Assembly: GCA_002716385.1 (NCBI GenBank) | Contig: PBAX01000029.1 | Coordinates: 62,001-126,000 of the forward strand | Direction of reading: 5' to 3' | Source of the DNA: Phycisphaerae bacterium | Lineage (GTDB): Bacteria > Planctomycetota > Phycisphaerae > Phycisphaerales > SM1A02 | Length of the DNA stretch: 64,000 bases | Shown here: positions 41,112-50,045 of the stretch, one piece after another | How the letters are laid out: each line of letters starts with the position of its first letter | How positions within the stretch are numbered: the first letter of the stretch is position 1 | Translations under genes and position numbers: made by a program | The notes under the pieces: model-generated | Seen by the model: only the letters and a program-made list of their open reading frames with translations | Databases searched by the model: none | Told to the model about the DNA's origin: nothing

Positions 41112-43190
41112 ATGCCACGCATCGCACTACCCGACGGAACTACCAAGGACTTCGACCAGCCGGTGACTCCGGCCGAGGTCGCCGCCGAGATCGGCCCCGG
41201 CCTCGCCAAGGCGGCCATTGCCGCGAAGATCGACGGCACACTGGCGGACCTGACCTGCCCCATCACCCACGATGCCTCGCTGCAGCTTCTCACTGCTCCC
41301 CGCAAGGGACAGGAGCCGGACCCCGAGGCACTGCTGATGCTTCGACACAGTGCAGCGCACGTGATGGCGGAAGCGATCCAACGGGTCATCCCCGGCGTGC
41401 AGCTGGTCTACGGCCCCCCGCTCGAACAGGGCTTCTACTACGACATGGCGGTCCCCGAGGACCGTCCGATTCGCGAAGAGGACTTTGAGGCGATCGAACG
41501 GGAGATGCAGTCGATCATCGACGAGAATCGAGCCTTCACCCGCTACGAGCTGTCGCACGACGCCGGCATGGAGAAGCTCGAATCCGAAGGCAGCAAGTAC
41601 AAGATCGACAACGCCCAGCGTGCCCTGGACGCGGGATCGACGGAACTGAGCTGGTACGCCACCGGAACGCCGGGCACCGACTGGGAGGATCTATGCCGCG
41701 GACCGCACATCCCGTCCACGGGTCGGATCGGCGCCTGCAAGGTGATGTCCGTCGCCTCCAGCTACTGGCACGGCGATGCGGACTCGGATCGACTGACCCG
41801 GGTCTACGGCACCGCATTCTTCGACGAAGCCGGCCTGAAGAAGCACCTCGAACACCTCGAGGAGGCTCGTCGCCGTGACCACCGGGTGCTGGGACGACAA
41901 CTCAAGCTCTTCGCGATCGACGAAACCGTCGGCGCGGGCCTGATCCTCTGGACGCCGCGAGGAGCGGTGATTCGCGATTCGCTCCAAGCCTTCATCCGGA
42001 CCGAACTTCGCCGGCAGGGGTACCACGAGGTCTTCACGCCCCACATCGGGAAGCTGGACCTCTACCGCACCTCGGGTCACTACCCCTACTACCAGGACAG
42101 CCAGTACCCGCCGCTCATCGACAGCGACCAGCTGCGACGCCTGGCCGAGGAGGGCGTCTCCTGCGACGAACTCTCACGGCGAATGCAGGACGGCGAGATC
42201 GACGGCTACCTGCTGCGACCGATGATCTGCCCCCACCACGTGGAGATCTACGCCAGCGAAGCGAGGAGCTACCGGGATCTCCCCCTCCGACTCAATGAAT
42301 TCGGGACCGTCTACCGATGGGAGCAGTCGGGCGAGATCGGGGGCATGACCCGCGTGCGCGGATTCACCCAGGACGACGCGCACCTCTTCGTGACGGAGGA
42401 CCAGGTGGCCGAGGAGGTCGCCGGCTGCCTCGAACTGGTCAAGATCATCTTCGGCGCCCTCGACATGACCGACTACCGCGTGCGGGTGGGGCTGCGCGAT
42501 CCCGACAGCTCGAAGTACGTCGGCGATCCGTCCAACTGGGACAAGGCCGAACAGGCCTGCCGGGACGCCGCGGCCTCGCTCGGAGTGCCCTTCACCGAGG
42601 AAGCCGGAGAGGCTGCCTTCTACGGGCCGAAGATCGACTTCGTGGTTCGGGACGTGATCGGCCGCGAATGGCAGCTGGGCACCATCCAGGTGGACTACAA
42701 CCTTCCGGAGCGGTTCGACCTGTCCTACATCGGACCGGACAACCGACCCCACCGCCCCGTCATGATCCATCGCGCGCCGTTCGGATCCTGGGAACGGTTC
42801 ATCGGCGTGCTGATCGAACACTTCGCGGGCGCCTTCCCCACCTGGCTGGCCCCCGAGCAGGTCCGCGTGCTGCCGGTCTCCGAGAAGACCTCCGAGTACG
42901 CCACGACGGTGTTCAACCGGCTGCTGGACCTCGGGGTCCGGGCCGAACTCGACGACTCCAACGAACGCCTCCAGGCCCGCATCCGGACCGCCGCCGAGAT
43001 GAAGATCCCGTACCTCTTCATCGTGGGTCCGCGAGACCAGGAGCAGCAGGCGGTGAGCGTCCGTGCGCACGGCATCCAGAAGGACCTCGGAGCGGCACCT
43101 CTGGACACCCTTCTGGAGACGCTGCAGGCCGAGATCACTACGCGCGGCCGACGCACCGTCACCGGTGAACTGTTCGGCGACGCGGACTGA
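41112..43190 (+). CDS. thrS: Threonyl-tRNA synthetase
   Basis: ThrS charges tRNA-Thr. The 692-residue protein has an N-terminal TGS domain, the editing domain with HSAAHVMAEA and GPHIPSTG, the class II core with motif 2 (EFGTVYRWEQSGEIGGMTRVRGFTQDD) and motif 3 (HRAPFGSWERFIGVLIEH), the zinc-binding Cys in RPMICPHH and a C-terminal anticodon-binding domain. GAAGAG lies about 6 nt before the ATG. infC follows after 334 bp. Confidence 0.97.
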   Translation: MPRIALPDGTTKDFDQPVTPAEVAAEIGPGLAKAAIAAKIDGTLADLTCPITHDASLQLLTAPRKGQEPDPEALLMLRHSAAHVMAEAIQRVIPGVQLVYGPPLEQGFYYDMAVPEDRPIREEDFEAIEREMQSIIDENRAFTRYELSHDAGMEKLESEGSKYKIDNAQRALDAGSTELSWYATGTPGTDWEDLCRGPHIPSTGRIGACKVMSVASSYWHGDADSDRLTRVYGTAFFDEAGLKKHLEHLEEARRRDHRVLGRQLKLFAIDETVGAGLILWTPRGAVIRDSLQAFIRTELRRQGYHEVFTPHIGKLDLYRTSGHYPYYQDSQYPPLIDSDQLRRLAEEGVSCDELSRRMQDGEIDGYLLRPMICPHHVEIYASEARSYRDLPLRLNEFGTVYRWEQSGEIGGMTRVRGFTQDDAHLFVTEDQVAEEVAGCLELVKIIFGALDMTDYRVRVGLRDPDSSKYVGDPSNWDKAEQACRDAAASLGVPFTEEAGEAAFYGPKIDFVVRDVIGREWQLGTIQVDYNLPERFDLSYIGPDNRPHRPVMIHRAPFGSWERFIGVLIEHFAGAFPTWLAPEQVRVLPVSEKTSEYATTVFNRLLDLGVRAELDDSNERLQARIRTAAEMKIPYLFIVGPRDQEQQAVSVRAHGIQKDLGAAPLDTLLETLQAEITTRGRRTVTGELFGDAD

Positions 43191-43193
43191 GTC

Positions 43194-43212
43194 GGATCCG
43201 GTTTCCCGGTCC
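43194..43212 (+). terminator. Weak hairpin after thrS
   Basis: GGATCCGG and CCGGTCC can pair (7 bp, one bulge) around TTTC, and GTTCTT follows. It may end thrS transcripts. Confidence 0.35.
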
Positions 43213-43216
43213 GTTC

Positions 43217-43246
43217 TTGCCGCGCCCCCCTTCCCGGTGGTAGGCT
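43217..43246 (+). promoter_or_regulatory. Candidate promoter of infC
   Basis: TTGCCG (43217-43222) and TAGGCT (43241-43246) are 18 nt apart. A start about 7 nt downstream would give infC a leader of roughly 270 nt. Confidence 0.45.
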
Positions 43247-43252
43247 GTCAAT

Positions 43253-43524
43253 CCCGCATCGAGGGCGTGCCGAAGCACGTCCCGGGACATCAGGAGCAGG
43301 AACACCACGGATGACCGATCGCCACGCGTCCATCGACACGACCCGAGTGCTCGATGCCATCCTCCGACGGTCGATCCGACCCGAAGCATGATCATCCCGA
43401 CGGTCACCCCTGCCCCCCGCTCAACAGCACAGCAACGAGCCACCACGCGACGAGCCCGATCGCCTCGCCGGGGACGGTCCCCGATGATGCGAGACCGACT
43501 CGCCGCCTGAGAGGAGCCTTCGCC
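43253..43524 (+). other. infC leader with hairpin and possible leader peptide
   Basis: This is the only gene-free stretch above 300 bp (43191-43524). It holds an 8-bp hairpin GGGCGTGC-CGAA-GCACGTCC (43263-43282) and a short open frame of 26 codons (43311-43391, MTDRHASIDTTRVLDAILRR and six more residues) with no strong ribosome binding site. Long leaders are common in infC genes, which are often autoregulated. No known riboswitch class is recognised here. Confidence 0.35.
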
Positions 43525-44196
43525 ATCGCACGTCGACGCTACTTCCGTCCCCAGGACGCCGTCCGGAATCTGCCGCGTACCAACGAGCACATCCGGAAAT
43601 CCCCCGTTCGCCTCATCGATGAGAACGAGAACATGATCGGGATCGTCAAGACCGAGGACGCCCTCGCCCGCGCCCGCGAAGTGGATCTCGATCTGGTCGA
43701 GGTGTCCCCCGACAGCGACCCGCCGGTCTGCCGGATCCTAGATTTCGGCAAGTACCGCTACGAGCAGTCAAAGAAGGAGAAGGCCAATCGCGCCCGCTCC
43801 AAGACGGCGGAGATGAAGGAAGTGCGGCTGGGTCGATCCATGAAGATCGATCCCCACGACATCGAGATTCGGCTGAACCAGGCCCGCAAGTTCCTGATGG
43901 AGGGGCACAAGGTCCAGATCGTCCAGAACTTCCGGGGTCGCGAGATGCTTCATCGCGAACGCGGCCACGAGCGAATGAAGCACGTGACGGAGACCCTCGA
44001 GGACATCAGCAAGGTCGAGACTCCGGCCCGCATGGCCGGTCGCCGCATGACCATGATCCTCGCTCCCGACAAGTCGAAGATCTCCCGGGTCAAGCAGCAG
44101 GAGGCGGCCCAGAAGCCGACCGACGACCCCGCACCCCCCGTCGAGGAATCGGCCCTGGACACCTCCACGGATCAGGGCGAAACCACCAGCGAGTGA
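43525..44196 (+). CDS. infC: Translation initiation factor IF-3, starting at ATC
   Basis: IF-3 binds the 30S subunit and checks the start codon. The 223-residue protein has the N-terminal domain (VRLIDENENMIGIVKTEDALARA), linker and C-terminal domain (KEVRLGRSMKIDPHDIEIRLNQARKFL). There is no ATG, GTG or TTG at the expected place. An ATC at 43525 lies 8 nt after GAGAGGAG and opens the usual basic N terminus (ARRRYFRP). Rare start codons at infC are known and allow IF-3 to repress itself. The C-terminal tail is long, Pro-rich and acidic. rpmI and rplT do not follow. Confidence 0.93.
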   Translation: MARRRYFRPQDAVRNLPRTNEHIRKSPVRLIDENENMIGIVKTEDALARAREVDLDLVEVSPDSDPPVCRILDFGKYRYEQSKKEKANRARSKTAEMKEVRLGRSMKIDPHDIEIRLNQARKFLMEGHKVQIVQNFRGREMLHRERGHERMKHVTETLEDISKVETPARMAGRRMTMILAPDKSKISRVKQQEAAQKPTDDPAPPVEESALDTSTDQGETTSE

Positions 44197-44218
44197 CCGC
44201 AACCGGAGAGCGATCGCC

Positions 44219-44986
44219 ATGGCCCGCATCGGAGTGGTTTCGGACATCCACGGCAATGCGAACGCCTTCATGGCCGTCCTCAACCAGCTCGGCCGCCTCG
44301 GCGTCGACGAGCTGTACTGCCTCGGCGACATCGTCGGCTACGGGCCGGCTCCGGCCCGCTGCCTCGATCTCGCCCTGACCTACTGCGACCTGCTGGTGCG
44401 GGGAAACCACGACGAAGCCGTCTTCATGCAGGACGCCCAGACGAGGTTCAATCCCATCGCGTGGGCGGCCATCGAGTGGACACGTGAGCAGCTGTCCCCA
44501 CGCGACATCGACGTGCTGCTCCATATGAAGTCCATGGAGACCGGCACCGACGGCGTGACCTGCGTCCACGACACTCCGGTGGAAGACGAGACGGCCTACG
44601 TGCTCGACCTGCTCACCGCGTCCGAGGCCCTGGCGGCGCTCCGGACACCGATCGGGCTGGTCGGACACACCCACGTGCCCCGCGTCTTCACGGTGCCGAC
44701 GGACATCGTCGCGGAGGACTTCTGCCCCCCCGAGGCGATCCGTATGCACATTCCGGTCTCCGGCCAGCCGGTCCCGCTGCCCGAGGGACACCGCTGCCTC
44801 TGCAATCCAGGCGCGGTCGGACAACCCCGCGACAACGATCCCCGTGCGAGCTGCGCCCTGCTGGACACCGAAGCCGGCACCTTCACCGTGCATCGGGTCG
44901 AATACGACATCGACCAGACGAGAACGGAAACCATCGAGGCGGGGCTGCCGGCGATTCTCGGGGAGCGGCTCTCGCAGGGCGTCTAG
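44219..44986 (+). CDS. Calcineurin-like metallophosphoesterase
   Basis: The 255-residue protein has the full dimetal motif set: GVVSDIHGN, YCLGDIVGYGP, VRGNHDEAV, GHTHVPRVF and NPGAVGQPRD. It belongs to the YfcE/MJ0936-like group of phosphodiesterases, whose natural substrates are often unknown. GGAGAG lies upstream of the ATG. Its TAG overlaps the stop of the convergent MATE gene in the palindrome CTAG (44983-44986). Confidence 0.9.
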   Translation: MARIGVVSDIHGNANAFMAVLNQLGRLGVDELYCLGDIVGYGPAPARCLDLALTYCDLLVRGNHDEAVFMQDAQTRFNPIAWAAIEWTREQLSPRDIDVLLHMKSMETGTDGVTCVHDTPVEDETAYVLDLLTASEALAALRTPIGLVGHTHVPRVFTVPTDIVAEDFCPPEAIRMHIPVSGQPVPLPEGHRCLCNPGAVGQPRDNDPRASCALLDTEAGTFTVHRVEYDIDQTRTETIEAGLPAILGERLSQGV

Positions 44987-46491
44987 AGTTCCCGCTTGGC
45001 CCAACCGCCGTGGACGAATCGGGCCAGGAACAGCATGGATCGCACGACCAGTTCGCCGCACAGGGCGATCCAGATTCCCACCAGCCCCATCTCCAGCTTG
45101 ACACCGAACAACCAGGCCGCCGGCAGTCGGACCAGGTAGCTGGAACAGGTCGTGATGATGAACACCCAGGTGGTATCGCCCACGCCGCGCAGGGCCTGAC
45201 GCGTGACCATCGAGATCGCGAAGAACACCTGGGTCACCCCGCAGATGATCAGCAGCTTGGGTACCGTCTCCATGTAGACCGGCTCGTCGCTGATGACGGA
45301 CGTCAGGGCGGAACCGAAGAAGGTGAAGACCAGCCCCATCAGGCCCATGATCACCACGCCGATTCCGACGCAGGTCCAGACCGCCTTGCGGGCCATGGCC
45401 AGATTGCCCGCGCCGAGGAACTGACCGGCGATCGCGCCGGCCGCGATGCCGATGGCGAACCCGGGCATGAAACTGAACGCTTCCCACTGCACGGCGATGA
45501 TGTGGGCACCCTGGAGTCCCTGCCCGGCCTCGGCCAGTTCGGTGGAATCGTCCGAGGATCCGGCCAGCACGTCGCGGGCGATCTCGAAGGAGGCCACCAT
45601 GCCGATGAACCAGAGGACGACCAGATTCGCCATCCACATGGACAGGCCTTCGAAGAAGTTGGGAATGCCGATGCGCACCACCCGCCACGCCATCTGGGAC
45701 TGGAACCGCAACCGATGCCAATGCAGCTGCAGATCCTTGATTCCCCGGGTCAGGGCCAGCACCGTCAGCAGCGCACCGCAGGCGAAGCTGATGGTCGATC
45801 CCCATGCGATGCCGGCCACGTGAAGATCGAGCCCCAATGGACTGGTCACACCTTCCAAACCCAGCCAGGCGAGGTCCGCGCCGGACAGCAGCCACGAACA
45901 GACGACGTTCACCACGTTGACCAGAACGGCGATGACCGAGGGAACCAGTGATTCACCCGCTCCGTGCATGCACATGCCGCCGACCATCATGATTCCGAAG
46001 AACGGCAGGCCGCAGGCGATGATTCGGACGTACTGGATGCAGAAGACGCGTGCCTGCTGCTGCTCGTCCAGCAGGGCGAGATCCGCCAGCAAGGGCGCAA
46101 GGAACCACATCGCGGCCCCGAAGAGCATCCCCCAGGCGAAACTGATGCTCAGCGCCTGCCCCAACGCCGAATGAGACTGATCGGAATCACCCGAGCCCAT
46201 CGCCCGGGCGATGAGGGCCTGCCCGCCGATGCCGATGCCGGCCATGGCGATGCCGATCAGCCACCCCACGTAGGATCCCACCCCCAGTCCGTCCAGACTC
46301 GCCACCACGATCGATTCGGGCAGCGCTCCGGCCAGGATCTTGTCGAACAGTCCGACCAGCGCCGCCATGAACTGCTGGATCAGCGCCGGCATGGCCAGGA
46401 TCCAGATCATCAGCGGCAGCGACTTGCCGACGAGACGACCGGAGCGGATCTGACCGTCCTTGCTCTTGTTCTGTGAATCGTTGCTGGACAC
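44983..46491 (-). CDS. MATE-family multidrug/Na+ antiporter
   Basis: The 502-residue integral membrane protein has twelve hydrophobic helices in two similar halves, with the MATE landmarks MPALIQQFMAALVGLFDKILAG, GIGGQALIARAMGSGD and in the second half FGIAAGAIAGQFLGAG-like PGFAIGIAAGAIAGQFLGA. Such pumps export drugs or metabolites using Na+ or H+. The start is taken as GTG at 46491, 9 nt after TACCCT; the GTG at 46500 abuts that box. Confidence 0.9.
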   Translation of the reverse strand: MSSNDSQNKSKDGQIRSGRLVGKSLPLMIWILAMPALIQQFMAALVGLFDKILAGALPESIVVASLDGLGVGSYVGWLIGIAMAGIGIGGQALIARAMGSGDSDQSHSALGQALSISFAWGMLFGAAMWFLAPLLADLALLDEQQQARVFCIQYVRIIACGLPFFGIMMVGGMCMHGAGESLVPSVIAVLVNVVNVVCSWLLSGADLAWLGLEGVTSPLGLDLHVAGIAWGSTISFACGALLTVLALTRGIKDLQLHWHRLRFQSQMAWRVVRIGIPNFFEGLSMWMANLVVLWFIGMVASFEIARDVLAGSSDDSTELAEAGQGLQGAHIIAVQWEAFSFMPGFAIGIAAGAIAGQFLGAGNLAMARKAVWTCVGIGVVIMGLMGLVFTFFGSALTSVISDEPVYMETVPKLLIICGVTQVFFAISMVTRQALRGVGDTTWVFIITTCSSYLVRLPAAWLFGVKLEMGLVGIWIALCGELVVRSMLFLARFVHGGWAKREL

Positions 46492-46500
46492 GGGACGCAC

Positions 46501-46506
46501 AGGGTA
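46501..46506 (-). promoter_or_regulatory. Leaderless-type -10 box of the MATE gene
   Basis: On the minus strand TACCCT abuts a GTG and ends 9 nt before a second in-frame GTG, as at the aminotransferase gene. Confidence 0.45.
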
Positions 46507-46521
46507 GCGAACCCCGCGGGT

Positions 46522-47361
46522 TCAGGAGCCGGCGTCGGGTTCCTCGGAATCCGACCAGGTCCTGCGCTGCGTCTCGGGAACGAGGCCCGCCGGGGACGAG
46601 GGCTGTTCCCTCGTCTGATGAAGCCAGAAGGCGATGTACTCGAACCAGACCTTGTCCCGTTCGTAGGTCGGATAGAGGTACGCCTGCCGGCCCTCGAAGG
46701 CCATCGAGGGCTTGTCGAGCCCTTCGTACCAGCGCGACCAGGCCACACGATCCGTGCCCCACGACTCCCCGGTCAGGAGGAACAGGGATTCGGCGGCGTT
46801 GAGGTTCACCGACAGCCGACGATCATCCAGAGCGACCAGCAGCGCCTGGAAGACATTGTCCTCGGGGTACTGCCCCAATGCCGTTGCCACCGCCGCCTTG
46901 ACCTCGCCGTCGTCATCGGTCGAAGTGACGACCTTGAGCATGGGCGCGACCACCTCCGGATTGTGGAGTCGCTGCAGCGCCTTGGCGGCTGTCCAGCGGA
47001 CGTTCTGACTCTCGGTGACCCCGGAATCCAGCCAGGGGACGATCAGGACCGCATCGCTCGGACGCCCGTGACGTCCCAGGGCGGTGATTGCCGCCGCACG
47101 CACCAGCGGATCGGTCTCGTTCTCAACGTAGTCCCGGTACATGTCCAGGTAGATGTCGGCTCCGCCGAAGGGCGCATTGGCAAGAAGCACCACACCCTCG
47201 CGCCTCAGATCCGGGTTGTACGGATCCAAGGCCTCCAACGCCGCTTGGCGCGGAGTCTTGGGCGTGAAGACCTCACCCAGATCGCGGAAGTCGTCCGTGA
47301 CGCATCCCCCCGCAAGCGCGGTGGAGGCGAACAGGACGGGTACGGTGGGACGGCACCTCAT
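46522..47361 (-). CDS. HEAT-repeat lipoprotein
   Basis: The 279-residue protein has a signal ending in a lipobox-like LAGGC and then HEAT-like helical pairs (DPLVRAAAITALGRHGRPSDAVLIVPWL, SQNVRWTAAKALQRLHNPEVVAPML, DGEVKAAVATALGQY). Such repeats form protein-binding solenoids. The C-terminal third (SWGTDRVAWSRWYEG) is not recognised. TATACT ends 6 nt before the ATG. Confidence 0.82.
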   Translation of the reverse strand: MRCRPTVPVLFASTALAGGCVTDDFRDLGEVFTPKTPRQAALEALDPYNPDLRREGVVLLANAPFGGADIYLDMYRDYVENETDPLVRAAAITALGRHGRPSDAVLIVPWLDSGVTESQNVRWTAAKALQRLHNPEVVAPMLKVVTSTDDDGEVKAAVATALGQYPEDNVFQALLVALDDRRLSVNLNAAESLFLLTGESWGTDRVAWSRWYEGLDKPSMAFEGRQAYLYPTYERDKVWFEYIAFWLHQTREQPSSPAGLVPETQRRTWSDSEEPDAGS

Positions 47362-47367
47362 GCCGGC

Positions 47368-47373
47368 AGTATA
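47368..47373 (-). promoter_or_regulatory. Leaderless-type -10 box of the HEAT-repeat gene
   Basis: On the minus strand TATACT (five of six consensus bases) ends 6 nt before the ATG. Confidence 0.55.
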
Positions 47374-47398
47374 GACGGTTGGAGCCGGGGACTCGGAA

Positions 47399-49453
47399 TC
47401 AGTCCACGTCCGCCACGGGCTGATAGGCCTTGATGACGTCCGCCTGCACGTTCGGAGGCGTGTTCTCGTCGTGCGAATACTCCATCGAATAGCTCCCTGC
47501 CCCGGCGGTGATCGACTTGAGCTGGTTGGAGTAGCTCATCACCTCCGACAACGGAGCCTCGGCGTACATCACGGCCAGATTCCCCGGCAGCACATCGGTC
47601 CCCTGGATCCTGGCCCGGCGACCGGCGAGATCGGAGGAGATGTCTCCGATCATGTCCGAGGGCACCGTGATCTCCATCTTGACGAAGGGCTCGAGAAGGA
47701 CCGGAGTGGCCTTGTTGACCGCATCGACGAAGGCCTTCTTGCCCGCGGTCACGAAGGCGATCTCCTTCGAATCAACCGGATGATGCTTGCCGTCGTACAC
47801 GGCAACCCGGACGTTCTGCAGCGGGTATCCGGCGACGGCGCCGGATTCCATGACCTGGCGAACTCCCTTCTCGATCGCGGGCAGGAACTGCTTTGGCACG
47901 CTGCCGCCGAACGTCTCGTCGGCGAAGACCAGTCCGTTGACCATGTCGGCATCCTCGAGGTCGGCAGGCTCCACCCGCAGGTAGACCTCCCCGAACTGCC
48001 CGGATCCACCGGTCTGCTTCTTGTGCCGATGGTGCCCCTCCGCCTTGCCCGAGATCGTCTCCTTGTAGGCCACCTTCGGGGGACGGGTGTCGATTCCGAC
48101 GCCGTAGCGGTCCTCCAGCATCTTGAGCTTTGTGCGGAGATGAAGTTCGCCGAGACCACGCAGCACGGTTTCGTGGGTGGCGGCGATCCGCTCCATCTCG
48201 AGCGTCTGGTCTTCGGCGATCATCTTGGAGATGGCCTCGCTGAGCTTTCCTTCGGCCCCCTTGGAGGTCACCTCGATCGCCAGCCCGAACATCGGCTTGG
48301 GTTGGGGAATGGTCTTGAGGACCATGGGGTTCCCCGATTCGTTGTGCAGGATGCTGCCGTAGTGCAGCTCGTCGATCTTCGAGACGACGCCGATGTCGCC
48401 GGCGATGATCGAATCGAGGTCGGATGATTCACGCCCCTGCATCTTCATGACGCTCGAGACGCGTACCGGCTTGCGTTCATCGTCGAGGCGCGGGCTCTCA
48501 CCGCCCTTGAGCACCCCCTGGTGTACGCGGATGTAGCCCAGCTTCCCGACAAAGGGATCCGATGCGACCTTGAACACATGGGCCAGGAGACCGTCTCCCG
48601 CGTTCTGGGAGGCCTTGATCTCCTCGCGAGCGTCGCCGGAACCGCGAACGAAGGTCGCACGATTTCCATCCACCGGACTGGGAAAGAGTTCGGCGATCTG
48701 ATCGAGAAGCTCAACGACCCCGATGCCCTCGCGGGCACTGGTGAACATCACCGGAATCAGATGCCGATCGATCATGGCCTGCTTGAACGGTGCCAGCAGG
48801 GAGGCCCCGTCGACCTCACCCTGCTCCAAATACTGCTCCATGAGCTGCTCGTCGGTCTCCACCACCTGGTCGATGATGGCGGTGTGGAAGTCGGACATGT
48901 CACCCAGATCGCATTCACCATCGCCGGACAGGAAGCAGCGGGCCACCGAGGTGCCGCCGCCCGAGGGCACGTTGATGGGGACGCAGTTGCTTCCGAACGC
49001 CTCCTGAATGGAGCTCAGCATCCCCGCCAGATCTCCGGTGTCGTCGATTTTGTTGATCACGATCGCCGTGGGCACCCCGTGCTCGGCGGAACGGGTCATG
49101 GCCCGACGCGTGATCGGCTGGATGCCGGCCCCCGCATCGACCACCACCACCACCGTCTCGACCGCGGCGATCGCCCCGATGGACTTCCCGAAGAAGTCGG
49201 CCCGCCCGGGGGTGTCGATCAGATTGAGATGGCACCCGGCATGATCGAGGTTCACCAGGGCACTGTCGACGCTGTGCTCGAGTTCCTTCTCGAGATCGTC
49301 GAAGTCGCACACCGTACTCCCATCCTCGACCCGCCCCGCCCGGGGGATCTTCTTGTCCTCGACGAGCATGGATTCGACCAGCGTCGTCTTGCCCGCGCCG
49401 GAAGCCCCCAGGAGTGCGATATTACGGATCTGATCGGTGGTGTACTTCGGCAT
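47399..49453 (-). CDS. Elongation factor G-like GTPase (EF-G paralogue)
   Basis: The 684-residue protein has the EF-G domain order: G domain (GASGAGKTT, DTPGRADF, INKIDD), domain II, domain III, domain IV (GSVPKQFLPAIEKGVRQVMESG) and domain V (MSYSNQLKSITAGAGSYSMEY). Its divergent G domain and reduced switch region place it with the EF-G-like paralogues (EF-G2/FusA2 type) rather than the main translocase, which I infer is encoded elsewhere. Exact role is unknown. AAAGGGAAG precedes the ATG. Confidence 0.88.
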   Translation of the reverse strand: MPKYTTDQIRNIALLGASGAGKTTLVESMLVEDKKIPRAGRVEDGSTVCDFDDLEKELEHSVDSALVNLDHAGCHLNLIDTPGRADFFGKSIGAIAAVETVVVVVDAGAGIQPITRRAMTRSAEHGVPTAIVINKIDDTGDLAGMLSSIQEAFGSNCVPINVPSGGGTSVARCFLSGDGECDLGDMSDFHTAIIDQVVETDEQLMEQYLEQGEVDGASLLAPFKQAMIDRHLIPVMFTSAREGIGVVELLDQIAELFPSPVDGNRATFVRGSGDAREEIKASQNAGDGLLAHVFKVASDPFVGKLGYIRVHQGVLKGGESPRLDDERKPVRVSSVMKMQGRESSDLDSIIAGDIGVVSKIDELHYGSILHNESGNPMVLKTIPQPKPMFGLAIEVTSKGAEGKLSEAISKMIAEDQTLEMERIAATHETVLRGLGELHLRTKLKMLEDRYGVGIDTRPPKVAYKETISGKAEGHHRHKKQTGGSGQFGEVYLRVEPADLEDADMVNGLVFADETFGGSVPKQFLPAIEKGVRQVMESGAVAGYPLQNVRVAVYDGKHHPVDSKEIAFVTAGKKAFVDAVNKATPVLLEPFVKMEITVPSDMIGDISSDLAGRRARIQGTDVLPGNLAVMYAEAPLSEVMSYSNQLKSITAGAGSYSMEYSHDENTPPNVQADVIKAYQPVADVD

Positions 49454-49508
49454 GGCTTCCCTTTCTCCTGGACTGAACCGCCCTTCTTCCCTAGGGCACG
49501 GACTCAAA

Positions 49509-49515
49509 TAGAATA
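49509..49515. promoter_or_regulatory. Overlapping divergent -10 boxes for the EF-G-like gene and trmL
   Basis: TAGAATA carries TAGAAT on the plus strand (57 nt before the trmL ATG) and TATTCT on the minus strand (56 nt before the EF-G-like ATG). Both would give leadered transcripts. Confidence 0.4.
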
Positions 49516-49571
49516 ATCAATGGATTTCACCAACTCTAGGCCCCCCACACCCGTGTGAGCCCGCATTTCCC

Positions 49572-50045
49572 ATGAACGAACCACTCATGCACATCGTGCT
49601 GCTCGCACCGCAGATTCCCAACAACACCGGAAACATCGGTCGCACCGCGGTGGCCGCGGGATGCCGGCTGCATCTGATCCACCCCCTCGGCTTCGATCTG
49701 GACGAAAAGGCCAGAAGGCGGGCCGGGCTCGACTATTGGAACCACCTCGATTGGCGTGAACACGATTCGTGGGACACCTTTCTCGATCGGGAACGGCCCG
49801 AACGACTGCGGCTCTACACGACCGGAGTCGACCGCCCGCACTGGGAGTCGGACTTCCAGCCGGGCGACTATCTGCTGTTCGGACAGGAAACGGGAGGCGT
49901 ACCGGATCGGGTGCACCACGAGGTCGTTCGCAGATGGGGACCGGAGAGCCGGGTGACGCTGCCGATGCGACCCGAGGCGCGCAGCCTCAACCTCGCCACC
50001 TCCGTGTGCGTGGCGGTGTACGAGGGGATGCGTCAGCTTCAGTGA
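49572..50045 (+). CDS. trmL: tRNA (cytidine/uridine-34 2'-O)-methyltransferase TrmL
   Basis: TrmL methylates the wobble ribose of certain leucine tRNAs. The 157-residue SPOUT protein has [46 protein letters not shown] and [22 protein letters not shown], the expected knot motifs. The ATG at 49572 is used; 49587 is a second choice. It overlaps the convergent glyA by 7 nt at the 3' ends. Confidence 0.92.
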   Translation: MNEPLMHIVLLAPQIPNNTGNIGRTAVAAGCRLHLIHPLGFDLDEKARRRAGLDYWNHLDWREHDSWDTFLDRERPERLRLYTTGVDRPHWESDFQPGDYLLFGQETGGVPDRVHHEVVRRWGPESRVTLPMRPEARSLNLATSVCVAVYEGMRQLQ

